Assembly: GCA_032718475.1 (NCBI GenBank)
Contig: JAUCBJ010009143.1
Span: 107,890 to 171,889, forward strand
Direction: 5' to 3'
DNA from: Nemertoderma westbladi
Lineage: Eukaryota > Xenacoelomorpha > Nemertodermatida > Nemertodermatidae
Length of the DNA: 64,000 nt
Of this stretch, positions 47,901 through 58,844 are shown piece after piece. The position numbers were made by a program, and so were the translations under genes. How positions within the stretch are numbered: the first letter of the stretch is position 1; every line of letters starts with the position of its first letter. The notes under the pieces were generated by a model, which searched no databases, had not been told where the DNA came from, and saw only the letters and a program-made list of their open reading frames with translations.

Positions 47901-50900
47901 GGCCAGCAGCTCTCCCGATTAATCCACCTTCTACTTCCGCACGCTCGAAGCCTCAGCAACTGGGCCAGCAGCTCTCCCGATTAATCCACCTTCTACTTCC
48001 GCACACTCGAAGCCTCAGCAACTGGGCCAGCAGCTCTCCCGATTAATCCACCTTCTACTTCCGCACACTCGAAGCCTCAGCAACTGGGCCAGCAGCTCTC
48101 CAGATTAATTTACCTTCTACTTCCGCACACTCGAAGCCTCAGCAACTGGGCCAGCAGCTCTCCCGATTAATCCACCTTCTACTTCCGCTCACTCGAAAGC
48201 CTCAGCAACTAGGCCAGCAGTTCTCCCGATTATTCCACCTTCTACTTCCGCACACTCGAAGCCTCAGCAACTGGGCCAGCATCTCTCCAGATTAATTTAC
48301 CTTCTTCTTCCGCTCACTCGAAAGCCTCAGCAACTGGGCCAGCAGCTCTCCAGATTAATTTACCTTCTACTTCCGCTCACTCGAAAGCCTCAGCAACTGG
48401 GCCAGCACCTCTCCAGATTAATTTACCTTCTTCTTTCGCTCACTCGAAAGCCTCAGCAACTGGGCCAGCATCTCTCCAGATTAATTTACCTTCTTCTTCC
48501 GCTCACTCGAAAGCCTCAGCAACTGGGCCAGCAGCTCTCCAGATTAATTTACCTTCTTCTTCCGCTCACTCGAAAGCCTCAGCAACTGGGCCAGCAGCTC
48601 TCCCGATTAATTTACCTTCTACTTCCGCACACTCGAAAGCCTCAGCAACTGGGCCAGCAGCTCTCACGATTAATTTACCTTCTACTTCCGCACACTCGAA
48701 GCCTCATCAACTGGGCCAGCAGCTCTCCAGATTAATTTACCTTCTTCTTCCGCTCACTCGAAAGCCTCAGCAACTGGGCCAGCAGCTCTCCCGATTAATT
48801 TACCTTCTACTTCCGCACACTCGAAAGCCTCAGCAACTGGGCCAGCAGCTCTCCCGATTAATCCACCTTCTACTTCCGCACACTCGAAGCCTCAGCAACT
48901 GGGCCACCAGCTCTCCCGATTAATCCACCTTCTACTTCCGCACACTCGAAGCCTCAGCAACTGGGCCAGCAGCTCTCCAGATTAATTTACCTTCTTCTTC
49001 CGCTCACTCGAAAGCCTCAGCAACTGGGCCAGCAGCTCTCCAGATTAATTTACCTTCTTCTTCCGCTCACTCGAAAGCCTCAGCAACTGGGCCAGCAGCT
49101 CTCCAGATTAATTTACCTTCTTCTTCCGCTCACTCGAAAGCCTCAGCAACTGGGCCAGCAGCTCTCCCGATTAATTTACCTTCTTCTTCCGCTCACTCGA
49201 AAGCCTCAGCAACTGGGCCAGCAGCTCTCCCGATTAATTTACCTTCTACTTCCGCACACTCGAAAGCCTCAGCAACTGGGCCAGCAGCTCTCCCGATTAA
49301 TCCACCTTCTACTTCCGCACACTCGAAGCCTCAGCAACTGGGCCACCAGCTCTCCCGATTAATCCACCTTCTACTTCCGCACACTCGAAGCCTCAGCAAC
49401 TGGGCCAGCAGCTCTCCCGATTAATCCACCTTCTACTTCCGCACACTCGAAGCCTCAGCAACTGGGCCAGCAGCTCTCCCGATTAATCCACCTTCTACTT
49501 CCGCACACTCGAAGCCTCATCAACTGGGCCAGCAGCTCTCCAGATTAATTTACCTTCTTCTTCCGCTCACTCGAAAGCCTCAGCAACTGGGCCAGCAGCT
49601 CTCCCGATTAATTTACCTTCTACTTCCGCACACTCGAAAGCCTCAGCAACTGGGCCAGCAGCTCTCCCGATTAATCCACCTTCTACTTCCGCACACTCGA
49701 AGCCTCAGCAACTGGGCCAGCAGCTCTCCCGATTAATCCACCTTCTACTTCCGCACACTCGAAGCCTCAGCAACTGGGCCAGCAGCTCTCCAGATTAATT
49801 TACCTTCTACTTCTGCTCACTCGAAAGCCTCAGCAACTGGGCCAGCAGCTCTCCAGATTAATTTACCTTCTAATTCTGCTCACTCGAAGCCTCAGCAACT
49901 GGGCCACCAGCTCTCCCGATTAATCCAACTTCTACTTCCGCACACTCGAAGCCTCACCACCTGGCCAGCAGCTCTCCCGATTAATCCACCTTCTACTTCC
50001 GCACGCTCGAAGCCTCAGCAACTGGGCCAGCAGCTCTCCCGATTAATCCACCTTCTACTTCCGCACACTCGAAGCCTCAGCAACTGGGCCAGCAGCTCTC
50101 CCGATTAATCCACCTTCTACTTCCGCACACTCGAAGCCTCAGCAACTGGGCCAGCAGCTCTCCAGATTAATTTACCTTCTACTTCCGCACACTCGAAGCC
50201 TCAGCAACTGGGCCAGCAGCTCTCCCGATTAATCCACCTTCTACTTCCGCTCACTCGAAAGCCTCAGCAACTAGGCCAGCAGTTCTCCCGATTATTCCAC
50301 CTTCTACTTCCGCACACTCGAAGCCTCAGCAACTGGGCCAGCATCTCTCTAGATTAATTTACCTTCTTCTTCCGCTCACTCGAAAGCCTCAGCAACTGGG
50401 CCAGCAGCTCTCCAGATTAATTTACCTTCTACTTCCGCTCACTCGAAAGCCTCAGCAACTGGGCCAGCAGCTCTCCAGATTAATTTACCTTCTTCTTCCG
50501 CTCACTCGAAAGCCTCAGCAACTGGGCCAGCAGCTCTCCCGATTAATTTACCTTCTACTTCCGCACACTCGAAAGCCTCAGCAACTGGGCCAGCAGCTCT
50601 CCCGATTAATCCACCTTCTACTTCCGCACACTCGAAGCCTCAGCAACTGGGCCACCAGCTCTCCCGATTAATCCACCTTCTACTTCCGCACACTCGAAGC
50701 CTCAGCAACTGGGCCAGCAGCTCTCCAGATTAATTTACCTTCTTCTTCCGCTCACTCGAAAGCCTCAGCAACTGGGCCAGCAGCTCTCCAGATTAATTTA
50801 CCTTCTTCTTCCGCTCACTCGAAAGCCTCAGCAACTGGGCCAGCAGCTCTCCCGATTAATTTACCTTCTTCTTCCGCTCACTCGAAAGCTTCAGCAACTG

Positions 50901-53260
50901 GGCCAGCAGCTCTCCCGATTAATTTACTTTCTACTTCCGCACACTCGAAAGCCTCAGCAACTGGGCCAGCAGCTCTCCCGATTAATCCACCTTCTACTTC
51001 CGCACACTCGAAGCCTCAGCAACTGGGCCACCAGCTCTCCCGATTAATCCACCTTCTACTTCCACACACTCGAAGCCTCAGCAACTGGGCCAGCAGCTCT
51101 CCCGATTAATCCACCTTCTACTTCCGCACACTCGAAGCCTCAGCAACTGGGCCAGCAGCTCTCCCGATTAATCCACCTTCTACTTCCGCACACTCGAAGC
51201 CTCATCAACTGGGCCAGCAGCTCTCCAGATTAATTTACCTTCTTCTTCCGCTCACTCGAAAGCCTCAGCAACTGGGCCAGCAGCTCTCCCGATTAATTTA
51301 CCTTCTACTTCCGCACACTCGAAAGCCTCAGCAACTGGGCCAGCAGCTCTCCCGATTAATCCACCTTCTACTTCCGCACACTCGAAGCCTCAGCAACTGG
51401 GCCAGCAGCTCTCCCGATTAATCCACCTTCTACTTCCGCACACTCGAAGCCTCAGCAACTGGGCCAGCAGCTCTCCAGATTTATTTACCTTCTACTTCTG
51501 CTCACTCGAAAGCCTCAGCAACTGGGCCAGCAGCTCTCCAGATTAATTTACCTTCTACTTCTGCTCACTCGAAGCCTCAGCAACTGGGCCACCAGCTCTC
51601 CCGATTAATCCAACTTCTACTTCCGCACACTCGAAGCCTCACCACCTGGCCAGCAGCTCTCCCGATTAATCCACCTTCTACTTCCGCACGCTCGAAGCCT
51701 CAGCAACTGGGCCAGCAGCTCTCCCGATTAATCCACCTTCTACTTCCGCACACTCGAAGCCTCAGCAACTGGGCCAGCAGCTCTCCCGATTAATCCACCT
51801 TCTACTTCCGCACACTCGAAGCCTCAGCAACTGGGCCAGCAGCTCTCCAGATTAATTTACCTTCTACTTCCGCACACTCGAAGCCTCAGCAACTGGGCCA
51901 GCAGCTCTCCCGATTAATCCACCTTCTACTTCCGCTCACTCGAAAGCCTCAGCAACTAGGCCAGCAGTTCTCCCGATTATTCCACCTTCTACTTCCGCAC
52001 ACTCGAAGCCTCAGCAACTGGGCCAGCATCTCTCCAGATTAATTTACCTTCTTCTTCCGCTCACTCGAAAGCCTCAGCAACTGGGCCAGCAGCTCTCCAG
52101 ATTAATTTACCTTCTACTTCCGCTCACTCGAAAGCCTCAGCAACTGGGCCAGCAGCTCTCCAGATTAATTTACCTTCTGCTTTCGCTCACTCGAAAGCCT
52201 CAGCAACTGGGCCAGCAGCTCTCCAGATTAATTTACCTTCTTCTTCCGCTCACTCGAAAGCCTCAGCAACTGGGCCAGCAGCTCTCCAGATTAATTTACC
52301 TTCTTCTTCCGCTCACTCGAAAGCCTCAGCAACTGGGCCAGCAGCTCTCCCGATTAATTTACCTTCTACTTCCGCACACTCGAAGCCTCATCAACTGGGC
52401 CAGCAGCTCTCCAGATTAATTTACCTTCTTCTTCCGCTCACTCGAAAGCCTCAGCAACTGGGCCAGCAGCTCTCCCGATTAATTTACCTTCTACTTCCGC
52501 ACACTCGAAGCCTCATCAACTGGTCCAGCAGCTCTCCTGATTAATCCACCTTCTACTTCCGCTCACTCGAAAGCCTCAGCAACTGGGCCACCAGCTCTCC
52601 CGATTAATTTACCTTCTACTTCCGCACACTCGAAGCCTCATCAACTGGGCCAGCAGCTCTCCAGATTAATTTACCTTCTTCTTCCGCTCACTCGAAAGCC
52701 TCAGCAACTGGGCCAGCAGCTCTCCAGATTAATCCACTTTCTACTTCCGCACACTCGAAGCCTCATCAACTGGGTCAGCAGCTCTCCAGATTAATCCACC
52801 TTCTACTTCCACTCACTCGAAGCCTCATCAACTGGTCCAGCAGCTCTCCCGATTAATCCACCTTCTACTTCCGCTCACTCGAAAGCCTCATCAACTGGGC
52901 CAGCAGCTCTCCAGATTAATTTACCTTCTACTTCAGCTCACTCGAAAGCCTCATTAACTGGGCCAGCAGCTCTAACGATTAATCCACCTTCTACTTCCGC
53001 ACACTCGAAGCCTCATCAACTGGGTCAGCAGCTCTCCAGATTAATCCACCTTCTACTTCCGCTCACTCGAAAGCCTCATCAACTGGTCCAGCAGCTCTCC
53101 CGATTAATCCACCTTCTACTTCAGCTCACTCGAAAGCATCAGCAACTGGGCCAGCAGCTCTCCAGATTAATTTACCTTCTACTTCCGCTCACTCGAAGCC
53201 TCAGCAACTGGGCCACCAGATCTCCCTATTAATCCACCTTCTACTTCCGCACACTCGAAG

Positions 53261-53775
53261 CCTCACCACCTGGCCAGCAGCACTCCAGATTAATTTATCT
53301 TCTACTTCAACCGGGCCACCAGATCTCCCGATTAATCCAACTTCTACTTCCGCACACTCGAAGCCTCACCACCTAGCCAGCAGCACTCCAGATTAATTTA
53401 TCTTCTACTTCAACCGGGCCACCAGATCTCCCGATTAATCCAACTTCTACTTCCGCACACTCGAAGCCTCATCAACTGGGCCAGCAGCACTCCAGATTAA
53501 TTTATCTTCTACTTCAACTGGGCCACCAGATCTCCCGATTAATCCAACTTCTACTTCCGCACACTCGAAGCCTCACCACCTGGCCAGCAGCACTCCAGAT
53601 TAATTTATCTTCTACTTCAACTGGGCCACCAGATCTCCCGATTAATCCAACTTCTACTTCCGCACACTCGAAGCCTCACCACCTGGCCAGCAGCACTCCA
53701 GATTAATTTATCTTCTACTTCAACTGGGCCACCAGCTCTCCCGATTAATCCACCTTCTACTTCCGCACGCTCGAA
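53261..53775 (+). repeat. 103-bp composite repeat (full monomer plus truncated monomer), five copies
   Basis: Starts lie at 53261, 53364, 53467, 53571 and 53674, so the period is 103 bp, once 104. Each unit joins one CACCACCTGG- or CATCAACTGGG-type monomer to a short monomer of about 41 bp. In the short one TTCTACTTC is followed directly by AACCGGGCCACC or AACTGGGCCACC, so about 21 bp containing the TCGA and GCCTCAG region are missing. Other private variants are CAGCAGCACTCCAG, TTTATCTTC and CCAGATCTCCC, a BglII-type AGATCT. This is the one place where the 62-bp rhythm is broken repeatedly. Confidence 0.9.
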
Positions 53776-55220
53776 GCCTCATCAACTGGGCCATCAGCTC
53801 TCCCGATTATTCAACCTTCTACTTCCGCACACTTGAAGCCTCATCAACTGGGCCAGCAGCTCTCCAAATTAATTTACCTTCTACTTCCGCACACTCGAAG
53901 CCTCTGCAACTGGGCCAGCAGCTCTCCCAATTATTCAACCTTCTACTTCCGCACACTCGAAGCCTCATCAACTGGGCCAGCAGCTCTCCAAGTTAATTTA
54001 CCTTCTACTTCCACACACTCGATGCCTCATCAACTGGGCCAGCAGCTCTCCAAATTAATTTACCTTCTACTTCCGCACTCTCGATGCCTCATCAACTGGG
54101 CCAGCAGCTCTCCCGATTAATTCACCTTCTACTTCCGAGCACTCGAAGCCTCAGCATCTGGGCCAGCAGCTCTCCAGATTAATGTACCTTCTACTTCCGC
54201 ACACTCGAAGCCTCAGCAACTGGGCGACCAGCTCTCACGATTAATCCACCTTCTACTTCCGCACACTCGAAGCCTCAGCAACTGGGCCAGCAGCTCTCCC
54301 GATTAATCCACCTTCTACTTCCGCACACTCGAAGCCTCAGCAACTGGTCCAGCAGCTCTCCAGATTAATTTACCTTCTTCTTCCACTCACTCGAAAGCCT
54401 CAGCAACTGGGCCAGCAGCTCTCCCGATTAATCCACCTTCTACTTCCGCACACTCGAAAGCCTCAGCAACTGGGCCAGCAGCTCTCCCAATTAATCCACC
54501 TTCTACTTACGCACACTCGAAGCCTCAGCAACTGGGCCAGCAGTTCTCCCGATTATTCCACCTTCTACTTCCGCACACTCGAAGCCTCATCAACTGGGCC
54601 AGCAGCTCTCCAGATTAGTTTACCTTCTTCTTCCGCTCACTCGAAAGCCTCAGCAACTGGGCCAGCAGCTCTCCCGATTAATTTACCTTCTACTTCCGCA
54701 CACTCGAAAGCCTCAGCAACTGGGCCAGCAGCTCTCCCGATTAATCCACCTTCTACTTCCGCACACTCGAAGCCTCAGCAACTGGGCCAGCAGCTCTCCC
54801 GATTAATCCACCTTCTACTTCCGCACACTCGAAGCCTCAGCAACTGGGCCAGCAGCTCTCCAGATTAATTTACCTTCTTCTTCCGCTCACTCGAAAGCCT
54901 CAGCAACTGGGCCAGCAGCTCTCCCGATTAATTTGCCTTCTACTTCCGCACACTCAAAAGCCTCAGCAACTGGGCCAGCAGCTCTCCCGATTAATCCACC
55001 TTCTACTTCCGCACAATCGAAGCCTCAGCAACTGGGCCAGCAGCTCTCCCGATTAATCCACCTTCTACTTCCGCACACTCGAAGCCTCATCAACTGGGCC
55101 AGCAGCTCTCCAGATTAATTTACCTTCTACTTCCGCACACTCGAAGCCTCAGCAACTGGGCCAGCAGCTCTCCCGATTAATCCACCTTCTACTTCCGCAC
55201 ACTCGAAGCCTCAGCAACTG

Positions 55221-56960
55221 GGCCAGCTGCTCTCCCGATTAATCCACCTTCTACTTCCGCACACTCGAAGCCTCAGCAACTGGGCCAGCAGCTCTCCCGA
55301 TTAATTTACCTTCTACTTCCGCACACTCGAAGCCTCAGCAACTGGGCCAGCAGCTCTCCCGATTAATCCACCTTCTACTTCCGCACACTCGAAGCCTCAG
55401 CAACTGGGCCAGCAGCTCTCCCGATTAATCCACCTTCTACTTCCGCACACTCGAAGCCTCAGCAACTGGGCCAGCAGCTCTCCAGATTAATTTACCTTCT
55501 ACTTCCGCACACTCGAAGCCTCAGCAACTGGGTCATCAGCTCTCCAGATTAATTTACCTTCTACTTCTGCTCACTCGAAAGCCTCAGCAACTGGGCCAGC
55601 AGCTCTCCCGATTAATCCACCTTCTACTTCCGCACACTCGAAGCTTCAGCAACTGGGCCAGCAGCTCTCCCGATTAATCCACCTTCTACTTCCGCACACT
55701 CGAAGCCTCAGCAACTGGGTCAGCAGCTCTCCAGATTAATTTACCTTCTACTTCTGCTCACTCGAAAGCCTCAGCAACTGGGCCAGCAGCTCTCCCGATT
55801 AATCCACCTTCTACTTCCGCACACTCGAAGCCTCAGCAACTGGGCCAGCAGCTCTCCCGATTAATCCACCTTCTACTTCCGCACACTCGAAGCCTCAGCA
55901 ACTGGGCCAGCAGCTCTCCCGATTAATTTACCTTCTACTTCCGCACACTCGAAGCCTCAGCAACTGGTCCAGCAGCTCTCCCGATTAATCCACCTTCTAC
56001 TTCCGCTCACTCGAAAGCCTCAGCAACTAGGCCAGCAGTTCTCCCGATTATTCCACCTTCTACTTCCGCACACTCGAAGCCTCAGCAACTGGGCCAGCTG
56101 CTCTCCCGATTAATCCACCTTCTACTTCCGCACACTCGAAGCCTCAGCAACTGGGCCAGCAGCTCTCCCGATTAATTTACCTTCTACTTCCGCACACTCG
56201 AAGCCTCAGCAACTGGGCCAGCAGCTCTCCCGATTAATCCACCTTCTACTTCCGCACACTCGAAGCCTCAGCAACTGGGCCAGCAGCTCTCCCGATTAAT
56301 CCACCTTCTACTTCCGCACACTCGAAGCCTCAGCAACTGGGCCAGCAGCTCTCCAGATTAATTTACCTTCTACTTCCGCACACTCGAAGCCTCAGCAACT
56401 GGGTCATCAGCTCTCCAGATTAATTTACCTTCTACTTCTGCTCACTCGAAAGCCTCAGCAACTGGGCCAGCAGCTCTCCCGATTAATCCACCTTCTACTT
56501 CCGCACACTCGAAGCTTCAGCAACTGGGCCAGCAGCTCTCCCGATTAATCCACCTTCTACTTCCGCACACTCGAAGCCTCAGCAACTGGGTCAGCAGCTC
56601 TCCAGATTAATTTACCTTCTACTTCTGCTCACTCGAAAGCCTCAGCAACTGGGCCAGCAGCTCTCCCGATTAATCCACCTTCTACTTCCGCACACTCGAA
56701 GCCTCAGCAACTGGGCCAGCAGCTCTCCCGATTAATCCACCTTCTACTTCCGCACACTCGAAGCCTCAGCAACTGGGCCAGCAGCTCTCCCGATTAATTT
56801 ACCTTCTACTTCCGCACACTCGAAGCCTCAGCAACTGGTCCAGCAGCTCTCCCGATTAATTTACCTTCTACTTCCGCACACTCGAAGCCTCATCAACTGG
56901 TCCAGCAGCTCTCCTGATTAATCCACCTTCTACTTCCGCACACTCGAAGCCTCAGCAACT
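55221..56960 (+). repeat. 871-bp (14-mer) subrepeat inside the 6124-bp unit
   Basis: GGCCAGCTGC, a PvuII-type CAGCTG variant, at 55221 recurs at 56092, 871 bp apart (14 monomers plus 3). TCAGCTCTCC after CTGGGTCA, GAAGCTTCAGC and CTGGGTCAGCAG follow in the same order in both. The same pair occurs in copy 2 of the large unit at 61345 and 62216. Confidence 0.85.
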
Positions 56961-57519
56961 GGGCCAGCAGCTCTCCAGATTAATCCACTTTCTACTTCCG
57001 CACACTCGAAGCCTCATCAACTGGTCCAGCAGCTCTCCTGATTAATCCACCTTCTACTTCCGCACACTCGAAGCCTCAGCAACTGGGCCAGCAGCTCTCC
57101 AGATTAATCCACTTTCTACTTCCGCACACTCGAAGCCTCATCAACTGGGTCAGCAGCTCTCCAGATTAATCCACTTTCTACTTCCGCACACTCGAAGCCT
57201 CATCAACTGGGTCAGCAGCTCTCCAGATTAATCCACCTTCTACTTCCACTCACTCGAAGCCTCATCAACTGGTCCAGCAGCTCTCCCGATTAATCCACCT
57301 TCTACTTCCGCTCACTCGAAAGCCTCATCAACTGGGCCAGCAGCTCTCCAGATTAATTTACCTTCTACTTCAGCTCACTCGAAAGCCTCAGCAACTGGGC
57401 CAGCAGCTCTCCAGATTAATCCACCTTCTACTTCAGCTCACTCGAAAGCCTCAGCAACTGGGCCAGCAGCTCTCCAGATTAATTTACCTTCTACTTCCGC
57501 ACACTCGAAACCTCATCAA

Positions 57520-58490
57520 CTGGTCCAGCAGCTCTCCCGATTAATCCACCTTCTACTTCAGCTCACTCGAAAGCCTCAGCAACTGGTCCAGCAGCTCTCC
57601 CGATTAATCCACCTTCTACTTCAGCTCACTCGAAAGCCTCAGCAACTGGTCCAGCAGCTCTCCCGATTAATCCAGCTTCTACTTCCGCACACTCGAAGCC
57701 TCATCAACTGGTCCAGCAGCTCTCCCGATTAATCCAGCTTCTACTTCCGCACACTCGAAGCCTCATCAACTGGTCCAGCAGCTCTCCCGATTAATCCAGC
57801 TTCTACTTCCGCACACTCGAAGCCTCATCAACTGGTCCAGCAGCTCTCCCGATTAATCCACCTTCTACTTCAGCTCACTCGAAAGCCTCAGCAACTGGTC
57901 CAGCAGCTCTCCCGATTAATCCACCTTCTACTTCAGCTCACTCGAAAGCCTCAGCAACTGGTCCAGCAGCTCTCCCGATTAATCCACCTTCTACTTCAGC
58001 TCACTCGAAAGCCTCAGCAACTGGTCCAGCAGCTCTCCCGATTAATCCAGCTTCTACTTCCGCACACTCGAAGCCTCATCAACTTGTCCAGCAGCTCTCC
58101 CGATTAATCCAGCTTCTACTTCCGCACACTCGAAGCCTCATCAACTGGTCCAGCAGCTCTCCCGATTAATCCAGCTTCTACTTCCGCACACTCGAAGCCT
58201 CATCAACTGGTCCAGCAGCCCTCCCGATTAATCCACCTTCTACTTCAGCTCACTCGAAAGCCTCAGCAACTGGTCCAGCAGCTCTCCCTATTAATCCACC
58301 TTCTACTTCAGCTCACTCGAAAGCCTCAGCAACTGGTCCAGCAGCTCTCCCGATTAATCCAGCTTCTACTTCCGCACACTCGAAGCCTCATCAACTGGTC
58401 CAGCAGCTCTCCCGATTAATCCACCTTCTACTTCAGCTCACTCGAAAGCCTCAGCAACTGGTCCAGCAGCTCTCCCGATTAATCCACCTT
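57520..58490 (+). repeat. 375-bp (6-mer) subrepeat of CTGGTCC-type units
   Basis: Three or four units with CATCAACTGGTCCAGCAG and ATCCAGCTTC alternate with three units carrying TTCAGCTCACTCGAAAG and CAGCAACTGGTCC. The CCAGCTTC group starts at 57672 and again at 58047, 375 bp apart. One unit near 58084 reads AACTTGTCC and one near 58219 reads CAGCCCTCC. The same pattern restarts at 63796 in copy 2. Confidence 0.82.
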
Positions 58491-58844
58491 CTTATTCCGC
58501 TCACTCGAAAGCCTCAGCAACTGGGCCAGCAGCTCTCCAGATTAATTTACCTTCTTCTTCCGCTCACTCGAAAGCCTCAGCAACTGGGCCAGCAGCTCTC
58601 CCGATTAATTTACCTTCTACTTCCGCACACTCGAAGACTCATCAACTGGGCCAGCAGCTCTCCAGATTAATTTACCTTCTTCTTCCGCTCACTCGAAATC
58701 CTCAGCAACTGGGCCAGCAGCTCTCCCGATTAATTTACCTTCTACTTCCGCACACTCGAAGCCTCATCAACTGGTCCAGCAGCTCTCCTGATTAATCCAC
58801 CTTCTACTTCCGCACACTCGAAGCCTCAGCAACTGGGCCAGCAG

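Larger units (their letters stand above)
39100..52500 (+). repeat. Long variable-length higher-order units marked by CACCACCTGG; includes a 7242-bp duplication
   Basis: CCTCACCACCTGG occurs at 40587, 42710, 44644, 47890, 49952 and 51637, spaced 2123, 1934, 3246, 2062 and 1685 bp. Each is preceded by TTCTGCTCACTCG units and followed by AACTAGGCCAGCAG with CAGTTCTCC and then CAGCATCTCTCCAG. Private variants show that 42.6-44.0 kb recurs at about 49.85-51.3 kb: CTCTCTAGATT-type (43101, 50343) and TTTACTTTCT (43681, 50923), both 7242 apart. GATTTATTTACC at 44485, 47731 and 51478 links three units at 3246 and 3747 bp. TTCTTTCGCTC units occur near 45187 and 48432. No genes seen. Confidence 0.8.
52720..58844 (+). 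repeat. 6124-bp tandem higher-order repeat, copy 1
   Basis: From the CCAGATTAATCCACTTTC unit near 52720 the sequence is repeated starting near 58845, offset 6125 and then 6124 after a one-base difference (TCGAAAG near 53061, TCGAAG near 59186). The unit holds, in order, CTGGGTCAG and CTGGTCC units, a five-fold 103-bp composite repeat, CATCAAC/CCAAATT units, TTCTTCTTCC units, an 871-bp subrepeat and a 375-bp subrepeat. I noticed only a handful of differences from copy 2, such as AAAGCATCAG versus AAAGCCTCAG, CACTTGAAG versus CACTCGAAG, and GCCACCAG versus GCCAGCAG. Confidence 0.88.
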
